A stretch of 64,000 nucleotides of DNA. It comes from Tepidanaerobacter syntrophicus. GTDB taxonomy: Bacteria; Bacillota; Thermosediminibacteria; Thermosediminibacterales; Tepidanaerobacteraceae. This document shows positions 45,538 to 53,671 of the stretch, piece after piece. How positions within the stretch are numbered: the first letter of the stretch is position 1; each line of letters begins with the position of its first letter. The stretch lies in NCBI RefSeq assembly GCF_001485475.2, contig NZ_DF977003.1, positions 496,001 through 560,000 of the forward strand, read 5' to 3'. Below the pieces are notes generated by a model. It saw only the letters and a list, made by a program, of their open reading frames with translations, had not been told where the DNA came from and did no database searches. Made by a program: the position numbers and the translations under genes.

Positions 45538-46551
45538 TTAAAGCACACCCTTTCTTAAAAATTCTTTAATTAACTTTATGGTATTTTCATAATCCTTTAT
45601 GTCCATCATAGATACCGGAGAATGTATATATCTTACAGGAACCGACACTACGCCCGTTCGAACACCTTCATGTGCAAGTTGAATTATGCCTGCATCATTG
45701 CCGCCTGTCATGGTTCTTTTTATTTGATAAGGAATATTGCAAGATTCAGCTGTGTCTATTAAGGCAGAGACTATCTCTTTTGAAGAATATGAGCTTCTGT
45801 CGATTATCGAAATAGCCGGCCCAATTCCCATAACTGTGGAATACATATGTTCATCTGCTCCAGGCACGTCAGAGCATGTAGTCCCTTCTATCGCTATACC
45901 TATATCGGGATTTATTTTATAAGATGCTGTCATCGCACCTCGAAGGCCTACTTCTTCTTGAACCGCAAAACATGCGTAAATATCGTCAGGATAACTTTCT
46001 TTTAGTGTTTCTATAAGAACACCGCAGCCGGCTCTGTCGTCTAATGCTTTAGCCTTTATCTTACCATTTCCTATCTCCTCAAATTCTGTGGTAAACGCTG
46101 CATAATCCCCTAATTTTACAAGCTTTTCAGCTTCTTCTTTTGACGAGGCTCCGATGTCTATATACATATTTTCCTGCTTTATTACATTTTCTCTTTCGCT
46201 TTTTTCTTGCAAATGTATAGCCTTTACGCCGATTACTCCAAACACCTTTCCGCCTATAAGCACTCTTTTTGAAAGTAGAACTCGTTGGTCTATTCCTATA
46301 GTGCCAAACTTCAACATACCATTATCGCAGATATATGTAATAATAAGGCCTACCTCATCCATATGGGCATCAAGCATTATCTTCTTTGGATGCTCTTTTG
46401 TTCCTTTTTTAAAAGCTATCAGATTACCCATGCTGTCTATATGAATGTTATCAACGTATGGGGTGATTTCTTCCTTTATAAGTTCCCTGATTTTGTTTTC
46501 GTTTCCCGAAACACCATCTGTTTCAGTGAGACGCTTTAATAGCTCAACCAT
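45538..46551 (-). CDS. M42 family metallo-aminopeptidase (paralogue 2)
   Basis: Middle of three tandem M42 peptidases. The 337-residue protein has AHMDEVGLI, KALDDRAGCG, QEEVGLRGAM and VRYIHSPVSM. At the fifth ligand position it reads AIEGTTCSDVP, with Glu in place of the Asp of its neighbours, a variant common in the FrvX/YsdC branch. It overlaps the end of paralogue 3 by 16 bases and abuts paralogue 1. Aminopeptidase activity is expected but substrates are not. Confidence 0.9.
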   Translation of the reverse strand: MVELLKRLTETDGVSGNENKIRELIKEEITPYVDNIHIDSMGNLIAFKKGTKEHPKKIMLDAHMDEVGLIITYICDNGMLKFGTIGIDQRVLLSKRVLIGGKVFGVIGVKAIHLQEKSERENVIKQENMYIDIGASSKEEAEKLVKLGDYAAFTTEFEEIGNGKIKAKALDDRAGCGVLIETLKESYPDDIYACFAVQEEVGLRGAMTASYKINPDIGIAIEGTTCSDVPGADEHMYSTVMGIGPAISIIDRSSYSSKEIVSALIDTAESCNIPYQIKRTMTGGNDAGIIQLAHEGVRTGVVSVPVRYIHSPVSMMDIKDYENTIKLIKEFLRKGVL

Positions 46552-47576
46552 TCTTTCTCCTCCTTTAGCGAAGCTATGAAAAGAGCTATGAGCCTTGCTG
46601 CCTTCTTTACATCATCTATATTTAAGGTTTCAACGGTTGTATGCATATATCTAAGCGGAATGGAAACAAGCACACAAGGCACGCCATCTTTAGATACCTG
46701 CATCACCCATGCATCAGTGCCGCTGCGCCCGGGTATGACATCGCTTTGATAGTCTATGCCATACTCTTTTGCTGTATCTATGAGTTTTTGTGTAAGTATA
46801 GGATGCATATTAGGGCCTATTCCTATAGCCGGTCCTTTGCCTATCACACAAGTTCTTTCTTTCGGCGCATCCGGAGTTTCTCCATGAGTTACATCTATTG
46901 CTATGCCAACATCCGGCGAAATTTTAAAAGTGCTTATTTTTGCTCCATGGCTTCCCAGCTCTTCCTGACTAGTTGCTACAAAATAAACCTCTCCGGTATA
47001 ATTTAACTTGTCAAGCTCTTTCATAGCCTCAATCATAACAGCTACGCCGGCTCTGTCGTCTAAAGATTTGCCGCTTATCATCTTATCATTCATTTTTATA
47101 AGGGGGCTTTTAAAAGTTATTGGATCTCCTATGCTAATAAGTTGAATTAACTCATCTTTACTCATGCCGGTATCAATTGCCATATCTTTAATATCTATAG
47201 CCTTGTCTGATTCTCCCGGTTTTTGCAGATGCGGTGGTTTTGCCCCTATTATACCTAAAACCTCTTTACTGCCGTGTATTCTAACTTCCTGGCCGGGCAG
47301 TATTCTTTGATCTATTCCTATGCCGGTAAATTTTACAAAACCCTTATCGTCTATATCTGTTACCATCATCCCAACTTCGTCTAAGTGAGCCGCTAACATA
47401 ACCTTCGGGCCACCAATTTTCTTGGATTTTTTGCCTATAACATTGTAAAAAGTATCTACCTCAACATCATCGCAAAGCTCTTTAAATATGTCGGCAGTTA
47501 TGCTTGCAACATTTTTTTCATAACCTGATATTCCTGCAAGATTATTTACTTTAGATAAAAACTCCAGCGTATCCAT
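46536..47576 (-). CDS. M42 family metallo-aminopeptidase (paralogue 3)
   Basis: First gene of the M42 triplet. Start ATG 47576 has AAAGGAG 8 bases upstream (346 residues); a GTG at 47585 lies in that site. Metal/catalytic residues are in AHLDEVGMMV, KSLDDRAGVAV, QEELGSHGA, AIDVTHGETPD and LRYMHTTVET. The QEELGSHGA loop differs from the LRG of its neighbours, suggesting an M42 subgroup of its own. An extended -10 promoter lies upstream. Confidence 0.9.
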   Translation of the reverse strand: MDTLEFLSKVNNLAGISGYEKNVASITADIFKELCDDVEVDTFYNVIGKKSKKIGGPKVMLAAHLDEVGMMVTDIDDKGFVKFTGIGIDQRILPGQEVRIHGSKEVLGIIGAKPPHLQKPGESDKAIDIKDMAIDTGMSKDELIQLISIGDPITFKSPLIKMNDKMISGKSLDDRAGVAVMIEAMKELDKLNYTGEVYFVATSQEELGSHGAKISTFKISPDVGIAIDVTHGETPDAPKERTCVIGKGPAIGIGPNMHPILTQKLIDTAKEYGIDYQSDVIPGRSGTDAWVMQVSKDGVPCVLVSIPLRYMHTTVETLNIDDVKKAARLIALFIASLKEEKEWLSY

Positions 47577-47607
47577 CCGATACACTCCTTTCCTAGGTGC
47601 TTTCTCT

Positions 47608-47616
47608 ATTATATCA
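47608..47616 (-). promoter_or_regulatory. Extended -10 promoter for the M42 genes
   Basis: The minus strand has TGATATAAT, a full TGnTATAAT extended -10 element, about 30 bases upstream of the ATG at 47576. No good -35 is visible, as is common for extended -10 promoters. Confidence 0.55.
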
Positions 47617-47636
47617 TAATAAGAATATCAAAAATG

Positions 47637-47673
47637 AAAAAATTCAGCAGGAATAACTTCCCGCTGAATTTTA
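47637..47673 (-). terminator. Intrinsic terminator after ABC exporter genes
   Basis: Arms AAAATTCAGC and GCTGAATTTT enclose a loop with inner GGGAA/TTCC pairing. A TTTTTTCATTTTTG run follows on the minus strand. The stop of the ABC gene lies at the stem base. It separates the exporter operon from the M42 operon. Confidence 0.88.
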
Positions 47674-49575
47674 CATAACATTTGCTTGTTCATCTTCTAC
47701 AAAGGCTCCAAGGAATTGACTCTTATACAGATCGGCATAAAAACCGCCCTTTGCCATCAGCTCTTCGTGGGTGCCTTGTTCTATTATCCGGCCGTGGTTC
47801 ATAACTAAAATATTATCTGCATTTCTTATGGTGGATAGACGATGAGCGATAACAAAGCTTGTCCTGTTTGCCATAAGTTCCTTCATGGCTTTTTGAATAG
47901 ACATTTCTGTTAGAGTATCTACATTGCTGGTTGCCTCATCGAGTATTAATATATCAGGATCTGCAAGAATAGCTCGCGCAATAGTAATAAGCTGTTTTTC
48001 ACCCTGGGAAATATTCGAAGCATCCTCATTGAGCACTGTATTATACCCTTCAGGAAGCGCTTTTATAAAGTGGTGAGCATGAGCCGCTTTGGCAGCTCTT
48101 ATTATTTCTTCATCTGTAGCTCCTTCTTTTCCATAAGCTATGTTATCTTTAACTGTGCCGCTAAAAAGCCAGGTGTCCTGAAGAACCATGCCAAAAATTT
48201 TCCTAAGGTTGCTTCTCTTAAGATCTCTGATATCTACATGATCTACCATTATCTTGCCCGAATCTATTTCGTAAAATCTCATAAGAAGATTTACAAGGGT
48301 TGTTTTTCCCGCACCTGTAGGTCCGACTATAGCAACCATTTGTCCCGGGTCTACATCTATTGTTAAATCTTCGATTAAAGGCTCATCTTTCTTATAGCTA
48401 AAATACACGTGATCTAAATCCACATACCCCTCAGCATTTTCAATAACTGTCGCATCTTCTTTGTCTGGTATCTCTTCTTCTTGATCTAGTATCTCGAATA
48501 CCCTTTCCGCTGAAGCAATTGTAGACTGAATGATATTAGCTATATTTGCGGTTTGAGTTATAGGCTGCGTAAACTGCCGTGAATACTGAATGAATGCCTG
48601 CACATTGCCTATTGTGATACGTCCGCCGGCTACCATTATACCTCCGGTAACGCATACAAAGACATAACCCAGGTTACTGATAAAGTTCATAATAGGCATT
48701 ATTATACCTGAAACAAACTGTGCCCGCCAGGATGCTCCATAAAGTTCTTCATTTATGGATTTAAATTCTTCAATAGCGTCTTCTTCATGACCGAAAGCTT
48801 TTACTACATTATGGCCGCCATACATTTCTTCCACATGACCGTTTAAATTGCCTAATACTCTTTGCTGCATAGCAAAATATTTTTGTGAGCGAGATGCAAT
48901 AGATCTTATTGCTAATAAACTCAGCGGTAATGTTATTACAGTAACCAAAGTCAGTATAGGACTTATGGTCAGCATCATTACGATTACGCCGATAAGAGTG
49001 ACAACTGCGGTAATCAGTTGAGTGATACTTTGCTGCAGCGTGGAGCTTATATTATCGACATCATTTGTGACTCGACTCAAAACTTCTCCATATGGGTTTG
49101 CATCAAAGAATTTAAGGGGTAATTTGGTCAATTTATCCATTATATCTGCCCTCATCGTTCTTACTACGCCTTGGGCTACTCCGGCCATCATATAATGCTG
49201 AATATAGTTAAATGCAGAACTCGTTATATACAGGCCGAGTAATATAAACAATATATGGGTTATATAAGCAAAATCTATGTGGGCCCCGGGCTCATGGCGC
49301 AGTATGGCCATAGAACCCTCGAAAAGCTTTGTTGTTGCCATTCCCATAATTTTAGGTCCTAAAATATTAAACACAGTGCTAAGAGCAGCCATACAGAATA
49401 CAACTAAAATTATTGGGATATACGGCTTTATATAATTTAAAAGCCTCATCAAGCTGCCTTTAAAATCCTTGGGCTTTTCCATAGCTCTTGCCATAGGCGG
49501 TCCACCGCCGTGACCTCCTTTACGTCTTCCGCCGCCAAGTCTATGCCTATCTATTCTTTCGTTTTCGCTGCTCAT
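47671..49575 (-). CDS. ABC exporter subunit with consensus ATP site (BmrD/LmrD-like)
   Basis: Half-transporter of the multidrug/lipid exporter type. The 634-residue protein has a basic Gly/Arg/His N-terminus, six predicted membrane helices (about 50-330), and an ATP-binding domain. Walker A is GPTGAGKTTLVNLL, Walker B ILILDEATSNVD has the catalytic Glu, and the switch His is in IAHRLST. Its signature motif is degenerate (NISQGEKQ). It overlaps its partner by four bases, so the two should form a heterodimer. Substrate is unknown. Confidence 0.92.
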   Translation of the reverse strand: MSSENERIDRHRLGGGRRKGGHGGGPPMARAMEKPKDFKGSLMRLLNYIKPYIPIILVVFCMAALSTVFNILGPKIMGMATTKLFEGSMAILRHEPGAHIDFAYITHILFILLGLYITSSAFNYIQHYMMAGVAQGVVRTMRADIMDKLTKLPLKFFDANPYGEVLSRVTNDVDNISSTLQQSITQLITAVVTLIGVIVMMLTISPILTLVTVITLPLSLLAIRSIASRSQKYFAMQQRVLGNLNGHVEEMYGGHNVVKAFGHEEDAIEEFKSINEELYGASWRAQFVSGIIMPIMNFISNLGYVFVCVTGGIMVAGGRITIGNVQAFIQYSRQFTQPITQTANIANIIQSTIASAERVFEILDQEEEIPDKEDATVIENAEGYVDLDHVYFSYKKDEPLIEDLTIDVDPGQMVAIVGPTGAGKTTLVNLLMRFYEIDSGKIMVDHVDIRDLKRSNLRKIFGMVLQDTWLFSGTVKDNIAYGKEGATDEEIIRAAKAAHAHHFIKALPEGYNTVLNEDASNISQGEKQLITIARAILADPDILILDEATSNVDTLTEMSIQKAMKELMANRTSFVIAHRLSTIRNADNILVMNHGRIIEQGTHEELMAKGGFYADLYKSQFLGAFVEDEQANVM

Positions 49576-51299
49576 GCTATCTCCTCCTCCGAAAGCTGGG
49601 AAAGCACAATATTTCTATATGTTTCACAGTTTTCATAGAGTTCTTTGTGTTTTCCTATACCTGCTATTCGCCCTTCATCTAATACAATTATTTGATCTGC
49701 ATTCATAACTGTTGCGACACGTTGAGCTACAATTATTACAGTAGAATTTTTAGTCTCTTTGTTTAATGCCATTCTAAGCTTAGCATCTGTTTTAAAATCC
49801 AATGCAGAAAAACTATCATCAAACAAGTATATTTTAGGTTTTTTTACAATAGCCCTTGCAATACAAATTCTCTGTTTTTGACCGCCGGAAACGTTAAGAC
49901 CGCCCTCTGCAAGTATTGTATCAAAGCCGTCTTTCATTTCATTTATAAATTCTGCTGCTTGAGCAATTTCTGCCGCATGCCGAACTTCCTCATCTGTAGC
50001 ATCTTTTTTGCCATACCTTATATTTTCGGCAATAGTGCCTGTAAATAAAACAGACTTTTGGGGAACATAACCTATCCATGAACGAAGAACTTTCTGCGGA
50101 ATGTTCCTTATGTCAATTCCATCTATAGTTATTTTGCCGGAGGTTACATCATAAAACCTCATTATAAGGTTGGAGATAGTAGACTTGCCTGAACCTGTAG
50201 CACCGATTATTGCAGTAGTGTGGCCCGGCAGTGCTTTAAATGATATATTAGATAATGCCGGCTCTTCAGCATCGGGATATTTGAATGTGACATCATCAAA
50301 CTCTAATATCCCTTTTATTTCTTTTGGAATAACAGGATTTTCAGGATCTACTATTTCAGGCTCCATATTTAATACTTCTTTGATTCTTTCTACAGATGCG
50401 GCTGCACGAGGTATCATTATGAACATCATGGAAAGCATCATTGTAGAAAACATTATTTCCATGGCGTACTGGATAAATGCAAGAAGATCCCCTACTTCCA
50501 TCATTGCTGCATTTATCTTGAGGCTTGCATACCACACAATGGCAACAGTTGTAACATTGAATATCAAGATAACAAGAGGCATCATTATAGCCATTAACCT
50601 ATTTACTCTTATTGCTACATTCGTAAGATCAATATTTGCGGCATTAAAGCGTTTTTTCTCGTGTTCTACTCTGTTAAAGGCTCGAATAACTCTAACGCCT
50701 GTGAGATTTTCTCTCATCACTCTGTTTACAGTATCAATTTTTGCTTGCATGGCTCTAAAAAGCGGTAATGAAAACTTAGATAAGACAACTATTACTCCTG
50801 CTATTATAGGCACAACTATCCAAAAAACAAAAGAGAGACTTGGCGCAGTAGATACAGCCATTATTATAGCGCCTATAGCCATTATGGGAGACATAACTAC
50901 CATTCTAAAAAATATCATTGCAACCATTTGCAGCTGAGTTACATCGTTTGTAGTTCTTGTTATAAGAGAAGCGGTTCCTATTTTATTAAATTCATTAAGA
51001 GAAAAACTCTCCACTTTCTTGAAAATACTTTCTCTAAGTGATTTGCCAAAACCCATCGCCGCCCTTGAAGAACAGTAGCTTGCCGCTATTGCAGCACATA
51101 CAGCGCCAAGAGCCACTAGTAGCATTTTCCCTCCTACAGAAAGAATGTAACCGGTATTACCATTTACTATGCCAGTATTTACGATATCTGCAAGCATCGA
51201 CGGCAGTATCAGCTGCGACATGGCCTGGCAGAATATAAAGATCAATGATGCTAAAATAAATATCCAATATGGTTTTAAATTGCTTAAGATTTTTTTCAT
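49572..51299 (-). CDS. ABC exporter subunit with degenerate ATP site (BmrC/LmrC-like)
   Basis: Partner half-transporter. The start is ATG 51299, 8 bases after GAGGTG (575 residues); upstream codons overlap marR. Six membrane helices precede an ATP domain with Walker A GATGSGKSTISNLI and consensus signature NVSGGQKQRICIARAI. Walker B reads IYLFDDSFSALD, with Asp replacing the catalytic Glu, and the switch His is Gln (VAQRVATV). So one composite ATP site is expected to be weak or inactive, as in BmrCD and TM287/288. Confidence 0.92.
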   Translation of the reverse strand: MKKILSNLKPYWIFILASLIFIFCQAMSQLILPSMLADIVNTGIVNGNTGYILSVGGKMLLVALGAVCAAIAASYCSSRAAMGFGKSLRESIFKKVESFSLNEFNKIGTASLITRTTNDVTQLQMVAMIFFRMVVMSPIMAIGAIIMAVSTAPSLSFVFWIVVPIIAGVIVVLSKFSLPLFRAMQAKIDTVNRVMRENLTGVRVIRAFNRVEHEKKRFNAANIDLTNVAIRVNRLMAIMMPLVILIFNVTTVAIVWYASLKINAAMMEVGDLLAFIQYAMEIMFSTMMLSMMFIMIPRAAASVERIKEVLNMEPEIVDPENPVIPKEIKGILEFDDVTFKYPDAEEPALSNISFKALPGHTTAIIGATGSGKSTISNLIMRFYDVTSGKITIDGIDIRNIPQKVLRSWIGYVPQKSVLFTGTIAENIRYGKKDATDEEVRHAAEIAQAAEFINEMKDGFDTILAEGGLNVSGGQKQRICIARAIVKKPKIYLFDDSFSALDFKTDAKLRMALNKETKNSTVIIVAQRVATVMNADQIIVLDEGRIAGIGKHKELYENCETYRNIVLSQLSEEEIA

Positions 51300-51306
51300 A
51301 AAACTA

Positions 51307-51756
51307 TCACCTCGCATTAGCCTCAATAGGTTCTTTAAGGTTATCTCTTATTTTTTTAAAAAGTCTGTTAAGAATACTCTTTTCTTCCTCAGATAGGCCG
51401 CTGAACATTTTTTCTTCTATAGATTGTATTTCTGCATAAATGCTTTTGCAAAGTTTTCGGCCGTATTCGGTAATATATACCCGCACAATCCGCTGGTCAG
51501 CTTCATCCTGGACCCTTTTTACCAATCCTGCCTTTTCCATTCGCTTTAGCATAATGGTAACAGTAGGAGCTTTCATTTTTAAGCTACGCGCCAATTCTGC
51601 TTGACTTTGACCATCGTTTTTATAAAGTGCAAACAAAAGAGGCGGCTGTCCGGGATAAACTCCTCTTTTTTGAAACGATCTATGCGTCTTCAGATAATGC
51701 AGTCTTGCAATCTCCAAGAAGAGAGCATAGTTTGATTCAGGATCTAAACAATTCAT
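51307..51756 (-). CDS. MarR family transcriptional regulator
   Basis: Winged-helix regulator, probably repressing the following exporter genes and itself. The ATG at 51756 follows a GGAGAGTG site; a TTG at 51774 is possible but sits against it. The 149-residue product has the MarR fold: QPPLLFALYKNDGQSQAELA, RSLKMKAPTVTIMLKRMEKA, GLVKRVQDEADQRIVRVYIT. Strong promoter and a 12-bp palindrome lie upstream. Its effector cannot be inferred. Confidence 0.93.
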   Translation of the reverse strand: MNCLDPESNYALFLEIARLHYLKTHRSFQKRGVYPGQPPLLFALYKNDGQSQAELARSLKMKAPTVTIMLKRMEKAGLVKRVQDEADQRIVRVYITEYGRKLCKSIYAEIQSIEEKMFSGLSEEEKSILNRLFKKIRDNLKEPIEANAR

Positions 51757-51778
51757 TTGAATTTCACTCTCCAATTAC

Positions 51779-51790
51779 TTAGACGTCTAA
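51779..51790. promoter_or_regulatory. 12-bp palindromic operator candidate for MarR
   Basis: Perfect palindrome TTAGACGTCTAA located 9 bases downstream of the -10, covering the likely transcript start region of marR. MarR-type proteins bind short palindromes at such places. It is a single copy in the gap. Confidence 0.6.
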
Positions 51791-51799
51791 CGAATTTGT

Positions 51800-51828
51800 A
51801 TTCTATCACTTGAAATTAAAAAAGTCAA
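51800..51828 (-). promoter_or_regulatory. Sigma-A promoter for marR-ABC operon
   Basis: TTGACT (51828-51823), a 17-base spacer, then TAGAAT (51805-51800). Each hexamer matches five of six. Confidence 0.8.
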
Positions 51829-51916
51829 TACTAAATATTTTACACTATCATTTTAGTTTCATAAAGGGCATTACCTTTCTATTCATCTATGAAAGATGGC
51901 GAAGGCCTTTTCAACA

Positions 51917-51945
51917 TTGACAAAAAGAATTGAAAAGTTTATAGT
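51917..51945 (+). promoter_or_regulatory. Strong sigma-A promoter for the plus-strand orphan gene
   Basis: TTGACA (51917-51922), a 17-base spacer, then TATAGT (51940-51945): a perfect -35, optimal spacing and a 5/6 -10. The distance to the start codon at 51998 is about 52 bases. Confidence 0.8.
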
Positions 51946-51997
51946 ACATCTATGATATATAAATAATTAAAATATAATGAAAAAAGGAGGAAAACTC

Positions 51998-52660
51998 ATG
52001 AATAAAGAATCTAAGTCACCTATAGAAGAAGTTATTGAATTTGCAAAAAGTAAGATAGGCGAGGGCAGTAAGGATGTGAAAGAAACGCTAGAGGATGAAA
52101 AGAAGAGGATTGAGGAAATAATTGACTTTGCTAAATCTAAACTAAACGAAGCTAGTGATGATGTAAAAAGCGAGCTAAACGACATAATAAAGTATGCAGA
52201 GTCTAAACTTGGAGAACTGGAAGAAAAAGCCACGGATAAGGCTAAAGAGGCAACAGACAAGGTAAAAAAGGAAACAGAAGAAAGCAGCATAAGCGATACA
52301 ATAACATCTGCAGCTAAATCAGTGGGAACAACAATTTCGAATTTCGCCAAGAAATTCGGCAAAGAGACCAGTAAAATTTCTGAAATCATAAGCATAAGAT
52401 CAGAGCTGAGCTCTCTAAACAATGCAAAAAAAGAAAAAATCGCAAAGCTGGGAGAGGCTTTACTTAATGATTATAAGAGCAATCCATTAGAAAATATAAA
52501 ATTGTCTGATGAGATGAAAAAAATTATAGGCGAAATATCAGAGATAGAAAGTAAAATAGAAAGCAAGAACGCCGAACTAGAAAAGATACAGAAAAAGGAA
52601 AATCTGACTTCTGACCAAATTAAAGAAATAGAAGAAATAGAGAATGAGAAAAATAAATAG
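51998..52660 (+). CDS. Orphan highly charged helical repeat protein of unknown function
   Basis: The only plus-strand gene here; I do not recognise it. The ATG at 51998 has AAAGGAGG 7 bases upstream, giving 220 residues. It is rich in Lys, Glu, Ser and Ile, with no Cys, His or Trp, no signal peptide and no membrane helix. Three related segments start at 12 (VIEFAKSKIGEGSKDVK), 41 (IIDFAKSKLNEASDDVK) and 63 (IIKYAESKLGELEEK). A less charged helix (102-127) and a C-terminal coiled coil (175-217) follow. It resembles LEA-like or phasin-like stress proteins in composition only. It diverges from marR and has its own strong promoter. Confidence 0.85.
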   Translation: MNKESKSPIEEVIEFAKSKIGEGSKDVKETLEDEKKRIEEIIDFAKSKLNEASDDVKSELNDIIKYAESKLGELEEKATDKAKEATDKVKKETEESSISDTITSAAKSVGTTISNFAKKFGKETSKISEIISIRSELSSLNNAKKEKIAKLGEALLNDYKSNPLENIKLSDEMKKIIGEISEIESKIESKNAELEKIQKKENLTSDQIKEIEEIENEKNK

Positions 52661-52691
52661 CCCTTTGATTTTCCCTTGATTTTAATTTTAG

Positions 52692-52714
52692 AGCCACCGG
52701 CTATGCCGGTGGCT
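52692..52714 (+). terminator. Terminator hairpin after the orphan gene
   Basis: Perfect 10-bp GC-rich stem (AGCCACCGGC and complement) with a three-base loop, 31 bases after the orphan stop, followed by TTATTTATGC. The T-run is interrupted, but the stem is strong. It lies between two convergent genes and may act in both directions. Confidence 0.7.
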
Positions 52715-52730
52715 TATTTATGCAAGTTTA

Positions 52731-52760
52731 AGAAGCTATACTTAATTGAGTATAGCTTCT
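52731..52760 (-). terminator. Hairpin spanning the ftsY stop codon
   Basis: Perfect 12-bp inverted repeat (AGAAGCTATACT and complement) with a six-base loop; it includes the last ftsY codons and stop. On the minus strand only a short TT follows, so termination may depend on it together with the next hairpin at 52714-52692. Confidence 0.55.
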
Positions 52761-53635
52761 GTAAAATCCCTGGGATCGAACTCATATAAATCGTCTATTC
52801 CTTCACCTACTCCCACATACCATACGGGTATTCCAAGCTCTGAGGCAATAGCTACTGCAATTCCTCCTTTTGCCGTGCCGTCCAATTTAGTCAATATTAT
52901 TCCGGAAAAATCTACGGCGTCTTTAAATATTCTCGCTTGTACTAATGCGTTTTGGCCTGTTGTAGCATCTAGCACCATAAGATTTACAAGATTTGCTTCC
53001 GGGTATTCCTTTTGGCAAACTCTGTGAAGCTTTTTTAGTTCTTCCATTAAATTCTTCTTAGTGTGAAGTCTACCAGCGGTGTCGCATATTATTATATCTG
53101 ATTTTCTGGCTTTTCCGGCTTGAAGAGCATCAAAAAGAACGGAAGCCGGATCAGAACCTTCTTTATGTTTTATTACATCCACTCCCACTCTCTGGCCCCA
53201 TATCTCCAGCTGCTCGATAGCTGCCGCTCTAAATGTATCTGCCGCAACTAGTAGTACTTTTTTGCCCTCATTTTTGAATTTGTAAGCCAGTTTCCCTATA
53301 GATGTGGTTTTTCCAACACCATTTACCCCTACAATCAGCATAACCGTAGGATAAATTAAGGAAGTATTTTTCTGGGGAAAAAGATTTATCATTTCTTTCT
53401 TTAAAGCTTCTTTTAGTTCTAAAGGAGTTGAGATATTTTTCGAATTCTCTTTAAGCTTCTCGATAAGCATTTGAGTCGTGTCAACGCCTATATCAGCTGA
53501 AATCAGTAACTCTTCTAACTCTTCAAGCGTTTCATCATCAATTTTCTTATTAAGTTTTAATATGCTATCGAGTTTTCCACTTAAATTTTCTCGTGTTTTA
53601 CTTAAACCTTGCTTTATTTTATCAAAAAAAGCCAT
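52742..53635 (-). CDS. ftsY: Signal recognition particle receptor FtsY
   Basis: Membrane-associated SRP receptor GTPase. The 297-residue protein is the short form, without a long acidic A domain, starting [20 protein letters not shown], an amphipathic membrane-targeting helix. G domain: [51 protein letters not shown]. It starts 37 bases after smc, as in B. subtilis. Confidence 0.96.
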   Translation of the reverse strand: MAFFDKIKQGLSKTRENLSGKLDSILKLNKKIDDETLEELEELLISADIGVDTTQMLIEKLKENSKNISTPLELKEALKKEMINLFPQKNTSLIYPTVMLIVGVNGVGKTTSIGKLAYKFKNEGKKVLLVAADTFRAAAIEQLEIWGQRVGVDVIKHKEGSDPASVLFDALQAGKARKSDIIICDTAGRLHTKKNLMEELKKLHRVCQKEYPEANLVNLMVLDATTGQNALVQARIFKDAVDFSGIILTKLDGTAKGGIAVAIASELGIPVWYVGVGEGIDDLYEFDPRDFTEAILN

Positions 53636-53671
53636 CTTGTCACCTCATAAATTTATTTACATATCTATAAA

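Noticed and set aside
50170-50937. 255-codon plus-strand open frame
   Set aside because: Lies wholly antisense to the ABC exporter gene, has no ribosome site or known motif, and mirrors codon bias of the real gene.
51967-52422. 151-codon minus-strand frame, Ser/Phe/Leu-rich
   Set aside because: Antisense to the orphan plus-strand gene, which has a strong promoter, ribosome site and terminator; the composition is what the complement of Lys/Glu-rich codons gives.
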